A DNA stretch of 64,000 bases from Bacillota bacterium (GTDB lineage Bacteria > Bacillota > Clostridia > Lachnospirales > Lachnospiraceae). Below are positions 26,105 through 35,139 of the stretch, piece after piece. Position 1 is the stretch's first letter; every line of letters starts with the position of its first letter. Both the position numbers and the translations under genes were made by a program. The notes beneath the pieces were generated by a model. That model saw only the letters and a list, made by a program, of their open reading frames with translations. It was not told the DNA's origin and searched no databases. The DNA lies in the NCBI GenBank assembly GCA_023443225.1, contig JAEZVF010000060.1, positions 124,001 through 188,000 on the forward strand, read 5' to 3'.

Positions 26105-26261
26105 TTATCTTTTGTACTTTGTTATCTTGAGTACAAATTAATTATATATAATTATAAAAAAGAAAGCAATAGAAAATTATGTAAACCAATTTTTGGTGGA
26201 ACGCATTGTCTGGGGCATTTGAGTCTATAAAATTGAAAACATGCAAAATGCCAAAAACTGC
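26105..26261. other. AT-rich gap without a recognised gene
   Basis: Between the candidate minus-strand RNA and the promoter of the ABC-F leader I see only AT-rich sequence. A short plus-strand frame running from 25982 to 26230 lacks a ribosome site, runs antisense to the RNA and has no recognisable product. It could hold the promoter of the RNA, but no strong hexamers are visible. Confidence 0.4.
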
Positions 26262-26290
26262 TTGACGTAAGTCGGTTTATATAATATTCT
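26262..26290 (+). promoter_or_regulatory. Candidate promoter of the ABC-F leader
   Basis: TTGACG (26262-26267) and TATTCT (26285-26290) are spaced by 17 bases. They lie 40 bases before a short leader reading frame and 266 bases before the ABC-F gene. Confidence 0.6.
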
Positions 26291-26329
26291 AGAATAAGAT
26301 AAATCTTCTAGAAAGGTAATTTAACTACA

Positions 26330-26455
26330 ATGAGTACAATACTTAGATGGGCAAAATTTGAATCTATAATGATAGCATTATTTCAGAATTACGGGATAAC
26401 TGCGTCCAAATTTAATAGATTTCATAGAAACCATATAAGTATTTTTTGGATTTAA
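26330..26455 (+). CDS. 41-residue leader peptide upstream of ABC-F gene
   Basis: A short frame beginning MSTILRWAKFESIMIALF ends 17 bases before a strong terminator stem that precedes the ABC-F gene. AAAGG lies upstream at somewhat long spacing. Leader peptides of this kind control several antibiotic-resistance ABC-F genes: ribosome stalling by a drug prevents terminator formation. The peptide itself is not a known protein. Its role as a stalling sensor is inferred from position and architecture. Confidence 0.55.
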   Translation: MSTILRWAKFESIMIALFQNYGITASKFNRFHRNHISIFWI

Positions 26456-26472
26456 TATAATTTAACTATAGT

Positions 26473-26504
26473 AAACCCAAAGCTTATAGGCTTTGGGTTT
26501 TTTT
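26473..26504 (+). terminator. Attenuator terminator before ABC-F gene
   Basis: AAACCCAAAGC (26473-26483) pairs with GCTTTGGGTTT (26490-26500) and runs into seven T residues. It lies between the leader peptide and the ABC-F start with no other gene between, so most transcripts would stop here unless antitermination occurs. Confidence 0.88.
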
Positions 26505-26555
26505 GCGTTATATAAGAAATTTGTATATAATTATGACTAGGAAGGTATAAGTATT

Positions 26556-28511
26556 ATGATTGAATTAAGTATAAATAATTTAACTAAATATTATGGAGCA
26601 AGTAAACTCTTCGAACATATCTCTTTTGAGGTAAAGACAGGAGAAAGAGTCGGATTAATTGGTCAAAATGGTTGCGGCAAGACTACAATTATGAAAATTA
26701 TTATGGGAATGGAAGAGTTTCAAGGTGGAGAGATTAGTCTGCGTAAGTGTGCCAAGATTGGCTATCTAAATCAGATACCAAATTATCCGGTAAATACGAA
26801 ATCGATGGATGTCATTCGATCGGCCTATGAAAGTATATTTGCTATTAAGAAAGAAATGGATAAATTAGAGGAATCCTTTGAACAATTATCTGGGGATTCG
26901 TTAGACAAAGCACTTAAGAAGTATGGTGATTTAACAGAACAATTTGAAATCGGAAGCGGTTATGAACTGCTAACTAAGATAAATAAAATTACGGAAGGTC
27001 TAGAGATTACGTCACAAATTAAGAATATGTTTTTTAACCAATTAAGTGGAGGGGAAAGAACTAGAGTAATTCTGGCAAAAATATTACTGGAGGAGCCAGA
27101 TATACTGCTCTTAGATGAACCTACGAATCATTTGGACTTTGCTACTACGGAATGGCTTGAGAGTTTCTTAAAGGATTATCCCGGTTCGGTGCTTGTTATA
27201 TCTCATGATCGTTATTTTTTGGATAGTGTCGTTGATAAAATCGTTGAATTAGAAAGTAATCGTTCTGATATCTTTTTTGGGAATTATAGTTACTATGTAA
27301 TAGAAAAGGAGAGACGATTTCTAATTGAATATAGGAATTACCAAAACCAACAGAGAAAAATCGATCAAATGGAAAGACAAATACAAAGATACCGGATTTG
27401 GGGAGAAATGCGTGATAGTGACAAAATGTTCCGGCGTGCAAAAGAGTTAGAAAAGCGGCTAGAAAAAATAGAAGTACTTGGCCGGCCGGTATTAAATAAT
27501 AAAAGAATCCGGTTAAATCAAGACGCTGCCAATCGAAGCGGTAAAATTGTTCTTGAAACAAAGAATATCGCAAAAAGTTATGAAGATAGTGTATTATTGT
27601 ATGATGTGAATCTAACACTATTTTATCAGGATAGTGCCTGTATTATTGGCAGAAATGGTAGTGGGAAGTCAACACTGATAAAGATGATACTTGGAGAAAC
27701 CAGGCCAGAGGAAGGTATTGTAAAATTAGGCGCTCAGGTGAAGATTGGATATTTACCGCAGCATGTTATTTATGAGGATGAAGACCAGACGGTTTTGGAG
27801 TATTTTGTACGGCTGCATAATACAACTTACGAAGCTGCCAGATCTCAATTAGCAAAGGTATTGTTCCTCAAAGAAGATGTAAATAAGAAGATACGGATGT
27901 TATCTGGTGGAGAGAAAAGCAGGCTCCGATTATGTTCGTTAACCTTTGATGCAGTGAATTTTCTGATTCTGGATGAACCAACCAACCATTTAGACATTGA
28001 ATCCAGAGAAGTTCTAGAGGAAACTTTGCTAAATTATGAAGGGACGTTACTCTTTGTATCCCATGATCGTTATTTCATTAATAAAATAACCGATAAGGTG
28101 ATTGCTATTGAGAATCAAGGTATTCGCATTTATCATGGGGATTATACGTATTATCAGGAAGAATATCAGAAGGCGCATAGTGGAGAATCGGATAGGCTGC
28201 TAATAAAAGAGGCTACGAAATGCCAAAAGGATAGGTTGCCAAAGAATAATAGTAATAGTCAGAAGGGAGCAAATAAGACAAAGATTTCTTTCAACACTTG
28301 GAAACGAAAGACCCAGTTATTAGAGCAGGCTATAATGGAATTGGAAGAGAAAATCCGTGCATCTGAGGAAATGATGAATGAATATAACTCTGATACTGAG
28401 AAGCTTAACGAAATATACACGGAAAAAGTAATAACAGAAAAAGAACTGGATATTGCGTATGCAGAATGGGAACAACTGCATCTTTTGATGCCACAAAAGG
28501 AATCAAATTAG
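26556..28511 (+). CDS. ABC-F family ATPase (ribosome-acting, possible antibiotic resistance)
   Basis: 651 residues with two ABC domains and no TM helix, as in ABC-F proteins that bind the ribosomal E site. Walker A motifs are GQNGCGKTT near 36 and GRNGSGKST near 367. Signatures are LSGGERTRV and LSGGEKSRL, and Walker B motifs LLLDEPTNHLD and LILDEPTNHLD. The interdomain arm (about 250-310, RYRIWGEMRDSDKMFRRAKELEKRL) fits the P-site tRNA-interaction motif. A C-terminal coiled coil (about 590-640) is like that of YdiF/Uup relatives. The attenuator leader argues for drug-induced expression; a housekeeping translation factor remains possible. Confidence 0.85.
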   Translation: MIELSINNLTKYYGASKLFEHISFEVKTGERVGLIGQNGCGKTTIMKIIMGMEEFQGGEISLRKCAKIGYLNQIPNYPVNTKSMDVIRSAYESIFAIKKEMDKLEESFEQLSGDSLDKALKKYGDLTEQFEIGSGYELLTKINKITEGLEITSQIKNMFFNQLSGGERTRVILAKILLEEPDILLLDEPTNHLDFATTEWLESFLKDYPGSVLVISHDRYFLDSVVDKIVELESNRSDIFFGNYSYYVIEKERRFLIEYRNYQNQQRKIDQMERQIQRYRIWGEMRDSDKMFRRAKELEKRLEKIEVLGRPVLNNKRIRLNQDAANRSGKIVLETKNIAKSYEDSVLLYDVNLTLFYQDSACIIGRNGSGKSTLIKMILGETRPEEGIVKLGAQVKIGYLPQHVIYEDEDQTVLEYFVRLHNTTYEAARSQLAKVLFLKEDVNKKIRMLSGGEKSRLRLCSLTFDAVNFLILDEPTNHLDIESREVLEETLLNYEGTLLFVSHDRYFINKITDKVIAIENQGIRIYHGDYTYYQEEYQKAHSGESDRLLIKEATKCQKDRLPKNNSNSQKGANKTKISFNTWKRKTQLLEQAIMELEEKIRASEEMMNEYNSDTEKLNEIYTEKVITEKELDIAYAEWEQLHLLMPQKESN

Positions 28512-28538
28512 GAATTCATCGTAATGAAAGGAACCAGT

Positions 28539-29426
28539 ATGAGAATAGGATATGCATGTTTAACCAATGAAGTCCCCGCTACAAATATAAAACGTTGTAT
28601 TCAAAGAAATGCAAATAAAGAAAGACTATCAGACCTTATTTCTTGGAATTTGTCTTCTTTCGAGCATATTTTAAAATATAATTTGGAAAACAATATTAAA
28701 CTTTTCCGGATTAGTTCAGATATCATACCTTTTGGTTCAAGTCCTGTTAATACCCTTTCCTGGTGGGATATGTATTCCAAGAAACTATGCAGATTAGGCG
28801 AATTCATTAGAGATAACGGTATGAGAGTATCCATGCATCCCGGACAATATACAGTTTTAAATTCCTCAAAAGAAGAAATAGTAGAAAAGGCTATCCTTGA
28901 CCTGGAGTATCATACAAGGGTACTAGATAGTATGGAACTTGGGAAAGAACATAAGATAATACTTCATATTGGAGGTGTTTACAATGATAAAGGCAATTCG
29001 ATTGGCCGGTTTATATCACATTTTAGTGCCTTAGATGACAGCGTTAAAAAGCGATTGGTTATAGAAAATGATGATAAATCATATACAATTGAAGATGTTT
29101 TGTATATCGCTACAAAGATTGGAATTCCGGTTGTATTTGATAATTTGCATCATAAGATTAACCCTAGTTGTTTACAAAAAGATCAATTTAGCCTAATAGA
29201 AGAGTGCAAAAAGACATGGAAGCCAGATGATGGGTTCCAGAAAATCCATTATTCACAACAACATCCTTTCAAAAATCCGGGCGCTCATTCGGATACCATT
29301 GAAACGGATGAGTTTATGTTATTTTATCGAAAGTTAAACAGGAAGGATATTGATATAATGCTGGAGGTAAAGGATAAAAATAAGTCTGCCGTAAAGTGTA
29401 TCAAATGTATTTCGTTAGAAAACTAA
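28539..29426 (+). CDS. uvsE: UV DNA damage endonuclease UvsE (UVDE)
   Basis: 295-residue TIM-barrel nuclease that nicks 5' of UV photoproducts and other lesions. Family motifs are present: MRIGYACLT at the start, FRISSDIIPFGSS, MHPGQYTVLNS, ILHIGGVYNDK, LVIENDDKSYT and PVVFDNLHHKINP, which carry the His and Glu metal ligands. The ATG at 28539 follows AAAGGA; an ATG at 28524 overlaps that site. It lies 27 bases after the ABC-F gene and is likely cotranscribed with it. Confidence 0.92.
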   Translation: MRIGYACLTNEVPATNIKRCIQRNANKERLSDLISWNLSSFEHILKYNLENNIKLFRISSDIIPFGSSPVNTLSWWDMYSKKLCRLGEFIRDNGMRVSMHPGQYTVLNSSKEEIVEKAILDLEYHTRVLDSMELGKEHKIILHIGGVYNDKGNSIGRFISHFSALDDSVKKRLVIENDDKSYTIEDVLYIATKIGIPVVFDNLHHKINPSCLQKDQFSLIEECKKTWKPDDGFQKIHYSQQHPFKNPGAHSDTIETDEFMLFYRKLNRKDIDIMLEVKDKNKSAVKCIKCISLEN

Positions 29427-29443
29427 AAAGACAGGGATAAAAT

Positions 29444-29474
29444 GAGGCCTATGCAAAAATCTTGCATAAGCCTC
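29444..29474. terminator. Convergent terminator between uvsE and carbamate kinase
   Basis: GAGGCcTATGCAA and TTGCATAaGCCTC form a 13-position stem around AAATC. The minus-strand side continues into a T-rich stretch, so it best serves the carbamate kinase transcript. Confidence 0.7.
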
Positions 29475-29499
29475 TATATAAATGTGAACTGGCGAAATA

Positions 29500-30438
29500 T
29501 TAATTTGACTTAATTAACGTACCTGTTTTGCCGTTAATACCATCTTTCGCTTTTTCAAGAAGTGTAATAAGAGAGGTACGGTTTGTACCGGAGGATGCGA
29601 ATTCTACAGCAGCCTGTACTTTAGGAAGCATAGAACCTGGAGCGAAATGACCTTGGTTCATAAATTCTTTTGCTTCATCAATAGAGATTGCATCTAACCA
29701 TTTAACATCCGGTTTTCCGAAGTTTATTGCAACTTTCTCAACAGCTGTAAGGATAATCAAATAATCTGCATTAATTTCCTGAGCTAAAACGCAGCTTGCA
29801 AAATCCTTATCAATAACAGCTCCAACTCCCTTTAAATGATTGCCTTCTCTGACAACTGGAATACCGCCACCACCACCAGCGATTACGACTTCTCCTGCAT
29901 TTAATAAGCTTTTTACTGTATTGATTTCAACGATTTCTTGTGGACGTGGGGAAGCTACCACTCTACGATAACCTCTTCCTGAATCCTCGATAATTTTGAA
30001 GCCTTTTTCCTTTGCAAGTTTAGCTTCTTCTTCATCCATGAAATGACCAATAGGTTTTGTAGGATTTTCAAAAGCAGGATCGTTCTCGTCTACACGTACT
30101 TGAGTTATTACGGTAGCTACAGATTTTTGGATTCCACGATTGAGTAGTTCTTCTTTTAATGCATTTTGTAAGTCATATCCAATATACGCCTGACTCATTG
30201 CAACACATACAGAAAGCGGTGTAAATGTTGGATGTTCTGGATTGGAGCGGCCATATGCAGCCATTGCATTATTAATCATACCAACTTGTGGACCGTTTCC
30301 ATGAGAAACAACCACTTCATGTCCTTCTTCGATTAAATCAGCAATTGCTTTAGAAGTATGTTGTACGGCTAGCATTTGTTCCGGAAGATTATTACCCAGT
30401 GCGTTTCCACCTAAAGCAATAACTATTCTCTTTTTCAT
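29500..30438 (-). CDS. arcC: Carbamate kinase
   Basis: Transfers phosphate from carbamoyl phosphate to ADP, giving ATP, ammonia and CO2. The 312 residues carry the family motifs IALGGNALG at the N-terminus, VVSHGNGPQVGM, VDENDPAFENPTKPIGHFM, and GGGGGIPVV with the following DKDFASCVLA. As last gene of the minus-strand ygeX-ygeY-ygeW-arcC run, it is the energy-yielding step of the pathway, using carbamoyl phosphate from the YgeW reaction. It lies 19 bases after ygeW. No arginine deiminase gene is nearby, which supports the purine/ureide role. Confidence 0.93.
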   Translation of the reverse strand: MKKRIVIALGGNALGNNLPEQMLAVQHTSKAIADLIEEGHEVVVSHGNGPQVGMINNAMAAYGRSNPEHPTFTPLSVCVAMSQAYIGYDLQNALKEELLNRGIQKSVATVITQVRVDENDPAFENPTKPIGHFMDEEEAKLAKEKGFKIIEDSGRGYRRVVASPRPQEIVEINTVKSLLNAGEVVIAGGGGGIPVVREGNHLKGVGAVIDKDFASCVLAQEINADYLIILTAVEKVAINFGKPDVKWLDAISIDEAKEFMNQGHFAPGSMLPKVQAAVEFASSGTNRTSLITLLEKAKDGINGKTGTLIKSN

Positions 30439-30457
30439 ATATAATTGCTCCTTTAAA

Positions 30458-31651
30458 TTAGTCCATTTTTCTTTCTGCAGCGCGTTTTTCTAATGCTTTT
30501 AATGTAGCCTGAGGATCTTTGAATTTGCTTAAGAACATCATAGCAGCAATTACATATGGTTTGTAGCTTGCTTCTTTATAAAGTGGTGTACGGTAACGAT
30601 CGAATACAGTAGCATCAACTTCACCTTCATCACAGCTAACACCAGTAATATCAGCAGGTAAGCAATGCATATAGAGAGCTTTGCCGTCTTTTGTAAGTTT
30701 CATCATTTCTTCGGTACATGCCCAATCTTTGTGTTGTGCGTTCTGAGCAAGTAATTCTTGTTCTAATGCTTTGATACCTTCAAAGTCGCCTTTGCCGTAT
30801 AAGTCAGTACGTTTTTCCATAGCAACGAAAGGAGCCCAGCTCTTTGGATAAACGATATCAGCATCTTTGAAAGCTTCTGTCATGTTGTTTGTCTTTGTGA
30901 AGGTACCACCTGTTTTAGCAGCATTTGCTTTAGCAACTTCTTCAACATCAGACATGATTTCATATCCTTCTGGATGAGCAAGAACAACATCCATTCCAAA
31001 ACGAGTCATTAAGCCAACGATACCCTGTGGAACAGACAATGGTTTTCCGTAAGAAGGAGAGTAAGCCCATGTCATAGCAATCTTCTTGCCTTTTAAGTTT
31101 TCTACACCGCCGAATTCATGGATGATGTGTAACATATCAGACATAGCTTGGGTAGGATGATCGATATCACATTGTAAGTTAACTAGAGTAGGTCTCTGCT
31201 CTAATACGCCATCTTTATTTCCTTCTACAACTGATTCAGACACTTCTTTCATATAGGTATGTCCTTTACCAATATACATATCGTCACGGATACCAATAAC
31301 ATCAGCCATGAAAGAAACCATGTTAGCTGTTTCACGAACAGTTTCACCATGAGCAATCTGAGATTTACCTTCATCTAAATCTTGAACTTCTAAACCTAAT
31401 AAGTTACAAGCAGAAGCGAAGCTGAAGCGTGTACGAGTAGAATTATCACGGAATATAGATATTCCCAAACCACTTTCAAAAACTTTAGTAGAAATATTGT
31501 TTTCTCTCATGAAACGAAGAGCATCTGCGATAGTAAATACTGCTTCTAATTCATCATCACTTTTATCCCATGTTAAGAAAAAGTCGTCATTGTACATGTC
31601 TTTGAAATTCAGTTTGTTCAGCTTCTCAATGTAATCGTTTAATGTTTTCAT
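30458..31651 (-). CDS. ygeW: Knotted carbamoyltransferase YgeW
   Basis: 397-residue member of the aspartate/ornithine transcarbamylase superfamily, found beside selenium-dependent hydroxylase genes. The carbamoyl-phosphate motif appears as FRDNSTRTRFSF near 68, with DLDEGKSQIAHGET near 93, HPTQAMSDMLHI near 165 and the HCLPAD motif near 335. The natural acceptor is not fixed in my knowledge; phosphorolysis of a carbamoylated ureide to give carbamoyl phosphate for carbamate kinase is a reasonable inference. A GGAG site precedes the start, and the upstream gap holds a 243-bp palindrome. Confidence 0.92.
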   Translation of the reverse strand: MKTLNDYIEKLNKLNFKDMYNDDFFLTWDKSDDELEAVFTIADALRFMRENNISTKVFESGLGISIFRDNSTRTRFSFASACNLLGLEVQDLDEGKSQIAHGETVRETANMVSFMADVIGIRDDMYIGKGHTYMKEVSESVVEGNKDGVLEQRPTLVNLQCDIDHPTQAMSDMLHIIHEFGGVENLKGKKIAMTWAYSPSYGKPLSVPQGIVGLMTRFGMDVVLAHPEGYEIMSDVEEVAKANAAKTGGTFTKTNNMTEAFKDADIVYPKSWAPFVAMEKRTDLYGKGDFEGIKALEQELLAQNAQHKDWACTEEMMKLTKDGKALYMHCLPADITGVSCDEGEVDATVFDRYRTPLYKEASYKPYVIAAMMFLSKFKDPQATLKALEKRAAERKMD

Positions 31652-31825
31652 ATAAAATCTCCTTTAATATAATTGTTTTTTATAATATTAGTTACAAAAC
31701 CGTACTTAAAAAATATTGAAACTTAAATATATTGAAATAATTATTATGAAACTTAAAATATAATTATTTATATCCTAAAAATGTAAATTAGTAGATAAAT
31801 TATTAATAAACTACTTGATTATACA
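31652..31825. other. AT-rich leader region of ygeW
   Basis: Very AT-rich, with a repeated minus-strand phrase TTTAAGTTTCA seen twice about 30 bases apart. No gene is visible. It probably holds ygeW promoter or leader sequence, but I could not fix hexamers with confidence. Confidence 0.4.
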
Positions 31826-32068
31826 GGGTGTCAAAAGCCTCAATAAACTAGATTATGAATAGGGGTGTATAATATATTCGATTTTGCGTCGACCGGCTGA
31901 GAGCACTGTTTATATATCGTCAAGACTCTGTTGATTAATCAAGCCAGCTGGCTTGATTAATCAACGTTCAGAGGCTTGTAAGAGATATAGTGCTCGAAGG
32001 TAAGGCAGCAAAATTGATTATATTATGCGACCCTATTCATCTCTCAACCTAGAAGGCTTTTGCCACCC
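31826..32068. repeat. 243-bp imperfect palindrome with 36-bp perfect core
   Basis: The core at 31930-31965 is a perfect palindrome centred on CCAG/CTGG. Outer segments also pair symmetrically about the same point: GGGTG...CAAAAGCCT with AGGCTTTTG...CACCC, GAATAGGG with CCCTATTC, and ATTTTGC with GCAAAAT. The structure fills the gap between ygeY and ygeW. It may reduce read-through or stabilise mRNA ends. Confidence 0.88.
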
Positions 32069-32085
32069 GTCCTACCAACAACCAA

Positions 32086-33393
32086 TTATTTACAGTACAT
32101 TGTAGGCAGTGCAGCGTAAACAGCAGCACATTTTACTAAGTCCTCTTTATATGTGATTTCATTTGGAGCATGAGCCTGAGCTTCTGCACCAGGTCCAAAT
32201 CCGATACAAGGGATATTATTACGTCCCATGATAGATACACCGTTTGTAGAGAAAGTCCATTTATCAGTAAGTGGACGAGCTTTTCTCATTGCATCAGCAG
32301 AGGAAGCACCACTACGTGTAGTTCCGTAAAGGCCTTTATATGCTTCTTCCATTGCTTTTGTTACAGCGTGATCTTCTGGAATAACCCATGTTGGGAAGTA
32401 GCATTCTATTGGATATACAAGATTTGTATAACTTGGTCTGTCATATTGATACATGCTTACTTCTGCATTGTACTTCTTAACAAATGGAAGCTGACGAATT
32501 TCTTCCAAACAGCTTTCCCATGTTTCACCAGCTGTCATACGACGGTCTAAAGATACAGAACAAGAGTCTGCAACCGCACAACGGCTAGGAGAAGTAAAGA
32601 AGATTTCGGATGTAGTTACGGTACCACGGCCTAAGAAACGAGCTTCTTGCCATTGATCATTGTATTTCTCATCTAACATTTTAACTAGACCTTTAACTTC
32701 TTTGTCATCTGCTGCATCATTTTCATTAAGGTCACGTACATTTTGAAGAATATCTGCCATTTTGTAGATAGCATTGTCACCACGTTCTGGAGCAGAACCA
32801 TGACAGGAAACTCCTTGTACATCAATACGGATTTCCATACGTCCACGTTGTCCACGATAGATACCACCATCTGTAGGCTCAGTGGATACTACGAATTCAG
32901 GTCTAACTTTATCTTCTTTTATAATGTACTCCCAGCAAAGTCCGTCACAGTCTTCTTCTTGTACGGTACCAGCTACTAATACAGTATATTTGTCGTTTAT
33001 TAATCCTAAATCTTTCATGATTTTAGCACCATAAACTGCAGAAACAATTCCACCTAATTGATCGGATGTTCCACGACCACCAATTTCTTCATCGTTTTCA
33101 AAACCTTCGTAAGGATCAAACTTCCAGTTTGCTCTATTACCGATACCTACAGTATCAATGTGAGCATCATAACCAATTAAGGTTTTGCCAGTACCCATAT
33201 AACCTAATACATTTCCCATAGGATCAATAACTACTTTGTCAAAGCCTACAGCTTTCATTTCAGCTTCAATTCTTTTGATATGTCCTTCTTCATCACAGCT
33301 TTCGCCTGGGATAGCTACCAATTCTCTTAAGAATTTGGTCATTGCTGGTAAATACGCTTGGGACGCTTCTTTAATCTTGTTAAAATCCATCAT
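32086..33393 (-). CDS. ygeY: YgeY family selenium metabolism-linked hydrolase (M20 peptidase fold)
   Basis: 435-residue M20 metallohydrolase. Metal motifs are [13 protein letters not shown] (His, Asp), [14 protein letters not shown] (bridging Asp), [10 protein letters not shown] (Glu pair), [16 protein letters not shown] and the late His in QAHAPNE. The family sits in enteric and clostridial purine/selenium loci and probably deacylates or decarbamoylates a ureide such as a 2,3-diaminopropionate derivative, handing product to YgeX. That step is inferred from locus order. The start is supported by GGAGG. Confidence 0.9.
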   Translation of the reverse strand: MMDFNKIKEASQAYLPAMTKFLRELVAIPGESCDEEGHIKRIEAEMKAVGFDKVVIDPMGNVLGYMGTGKTLIGYDAHIDTVGIGNRANWKFDPYEGFENDEEIGGRGTSDQLGGIVSAVYGAKIMKDLGLINDKYTVLVAGTVQEEDCDGLCWEYIIKEDKVRPEFVVSTEPTDGGIYRGQRGRMEIRIDVQGVSCHGSAPERGDNAIYKMADILQNVRDLNENDAADDKEVKGLVKMLDEKYNDQWQEARFLGRGTVTTSEIFFTSPSRCAVADSCSVSLDRRMTAGETWESCLEEIRQLPFVKKYNAEVSMYQYDRPSYTNLVYPIECYFPTWVIPEDHAVTKAMEEAYKGLYGTTRSGASSADAMRKARPLTDKWTFSTNGVSIMGRNNIPCIGFGPGAEAQAHAPNEITYKEDLVKCAAVYAALPTMYCK

Positions 33394-33522
33394 ATAATCC
33401 TCCGTTTTTATTTTTATATTTATAATTAATGTTTACAAAAGATAATTCATTATTCGTGATATCATGTTACTGTGAAATATATATTAAAATTTATTAATAA
33501 AAGTTAAATACAATTTGAATTA

Positions 33523-34734
33523 TTAGTCTAGAAATTGTTGACCTTCCCAAACAATTTCTCTATAACGATCTGGGTCAGTATCACCTTCGGTTGAGAAGAG
33601 AAGTACTTTAGAATTCTCATCCAACTTTAATACCTTCTTTAACTCAGCAAGTTCTGGTTTTCTCATAATAGAAGCTAAAAGGCCGAAAGGAGCAGCACCG
33701 GATTCACCAGATACGACCTGTGGATCACCTTTTAGTGGAGCACTTAACATTCTCATACCTTCTGCAGCAACCCAATCTGGAGCAGCCACGAACACAGATA
33801 CATGATTCTTAAGGATATCCCAAGATGTTGTATTTGGTTCACCGCATGCTAGGCCGGCCATTATTGTCTGCAGATCTCCATCAACAAATCTTTCTTCACC
33901 ATCACCTGCTACAGCACCTTTATATAAACAAGCCGCAACATCTGCTTCTAACACTACAACTGTAGGAGGATTATCTGGATATTTGTTAACAAAATAGCCC
34001 TGAACTGCACCAGCTAAAGAACCAACGCCTGCTTGAACAAATACGTGAGTAGGTCGATCAACACCTGCTTCTGCAAGTTGATCACTTGCTTCCAGAGCCA
34101 TAGTACCATATCCTTGCATAATCCAAGCTGGAATTTCTTCATAGCCTTCCCATGCGGTATCCTGTACTACAACACCGTTTGGTGTTTTTGCTGCAGCTGC
34201 TGCAGCCATACGTACACATTCATCATAATTTGCTTCTTCTATAGTAGCAGTAGCACCTTCCGCTTTAATATTATCAAGACGTGTTTTAGTAGAACCCTTT
34301 GGCATGTAAACAACGGACTTTTGTTTTAAACGGTTCGCTGCCCATGCAACGCCACGGCCATGATTACCATCCGTTGCTGTGAAAAATGTTGCCTGACCAA
34401 ATTCTTCTCTTAACTTATCGGAAGTTAAAGTTTCAAAGTCGAGTTCAGATACATCTCTTCCGGTTTCTTTGGCAATATAACGTGCCATTGCAAAGGAACC
34501 ACCCAATACCTTAAATGCATTTAAACCAAATCTATAGGATTCATCTTTTACAAAAACATCTTTCAATCCTAGATATTTGGCCATGTTAGTAAGGTGAGCA
34601 AGAGGTGTTCTTTCGTATCCAGGAATGGTTTTGTGAAAGTTTTTTGCTTTTTCAACTTCACTTAAATCCATAACTTTCAAGTTCTCATCATTAGTCTTTG
34701 GCATAGTATTTTGTATCCATTGAATTTCTTTCAT
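33523..34734 (-). CDS. ygeX: Diaminopropionate ammonia-lyase
   Basis: Fold-type II PLP enzyme that converts 2,3-diaminopropionate to pyruvate and two ammonia. The 403 residues include the PLP lysine in RFGLNAFKVLGG (Lys75), the substrate loop ATDGNHGRGVAW, VQAGVGSLAGAVQGY as the glycine-rich phosphate-binding loop, and the C-terminal LLFSTEGDTDPDRY. It is first of the minus-strand group and divergent from ssnA. Its aminoacrylate intermediate explains the RidA gene in the plus-strand arm. GGAGG lies a few bases before the ATG. Confidence 0.94.
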   Translation of the reverse strand: MKEIQWIQNTMPKTNDENLKVMDLSEVEKAKNFHKTIPGYERTPLAHLTNMAKYLGLKDVFVKDESYRFGLNAFKVLGGSFAMARYIAKETGRDVSELDFETLTSDKLREEFGQATFFTATDGNHGRGVAWAANRLKQKSVVYMPKGSTKTRLDNIKAEGATATIEEANYDECVRMAAAAAAKTPNGVVVQDTAWEGYEEIPAWIMQGYGTMALEASDQLAEAGVDRPTHVFVQAGVGSLAGAVQGYFVNKYPDNPPTVVVLEADVAACLYKGAVAGDGEERFVDGDLQTIMAGLACGEPNTTSWDILKNHVSVFVAAPDWVAAEGMRMLSAPLKGDPQVVSGESGAAPFGLLASIMRKPELAELKKVLKLDENSKVLLFSTEGDTDPDRYREIVWEGQQFLD

Positions 34735-34798
34735 GATTACCTCCTTAATAGTAATGCGTATTTAACTTTTTAGGAAAATTATTGTGTATCATAATCCC

Positions 34799-34826
34799 AT
34801 AATATCACATAATAAAAATAAATCAA
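34799..34826 (-). promoter_or_regulatory. Candidate minus-strand promoter of ygeX
   Basis: On the minus strand TTGATT (plus 34821-34826) and TATTAT (plus 34799-34804) are separated by 16 bases, about 65 bases before the ygeX start. A reasonable but not consensus sigmaA site. Confidence 0.45.
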
Positions 34827-34877
34827 GTAGGATTCAAAATATTTTTTAGGATAATACAAATAAATTTTGAAATTGTA

Positions 34878-34906
34878 TTGAGTTAATACTTATCTTATGG
34901 TAAAAT
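34878..34906 (+). promoter_or_regulatory. Candidate plus-strand promoter of ssnA
   Basis: TTGAGT (34878-34883) and TAAAAT (34901-34906) are 17 bases apart, giving a leader of about 230 bases before ssnA. The rest of the 405-base divergent gap is AT-rich, and I see no gene or clear operator in it. Confidence 0.5.
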
Positions 34907-35139
34907 ACTAATAGAATGATCAGGGACAAGGTTAGTTTTGTTAATATTACATAAAAAAATACTAGTTTTATTGTAAAATTATTAGATTGAATAATCAAAC
35001 TAATTATGAGATAATAGCTATAACTATCAGTATGAAAATTAATATTGATATGTAAATCAGATTGAAAATAAAAAAATAATAAAGGGTTATTATATAAACA
35101 ATGAGAAAATTTAATATATGAATGAAAAGGAGAATAACT

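Noticed and set aside
25982..26230. 82-residue plus-strand frame
   Set aside because: No ribosome site or recognisable protein; it runs antisense to the candidate structured RNA.
32170..32550. Plus-strand frame opposite ygeY
   Set aside because: A shadow of the coding strand of a well-recognised gene; Cys/Ser/Phe-rich composition without domain features.
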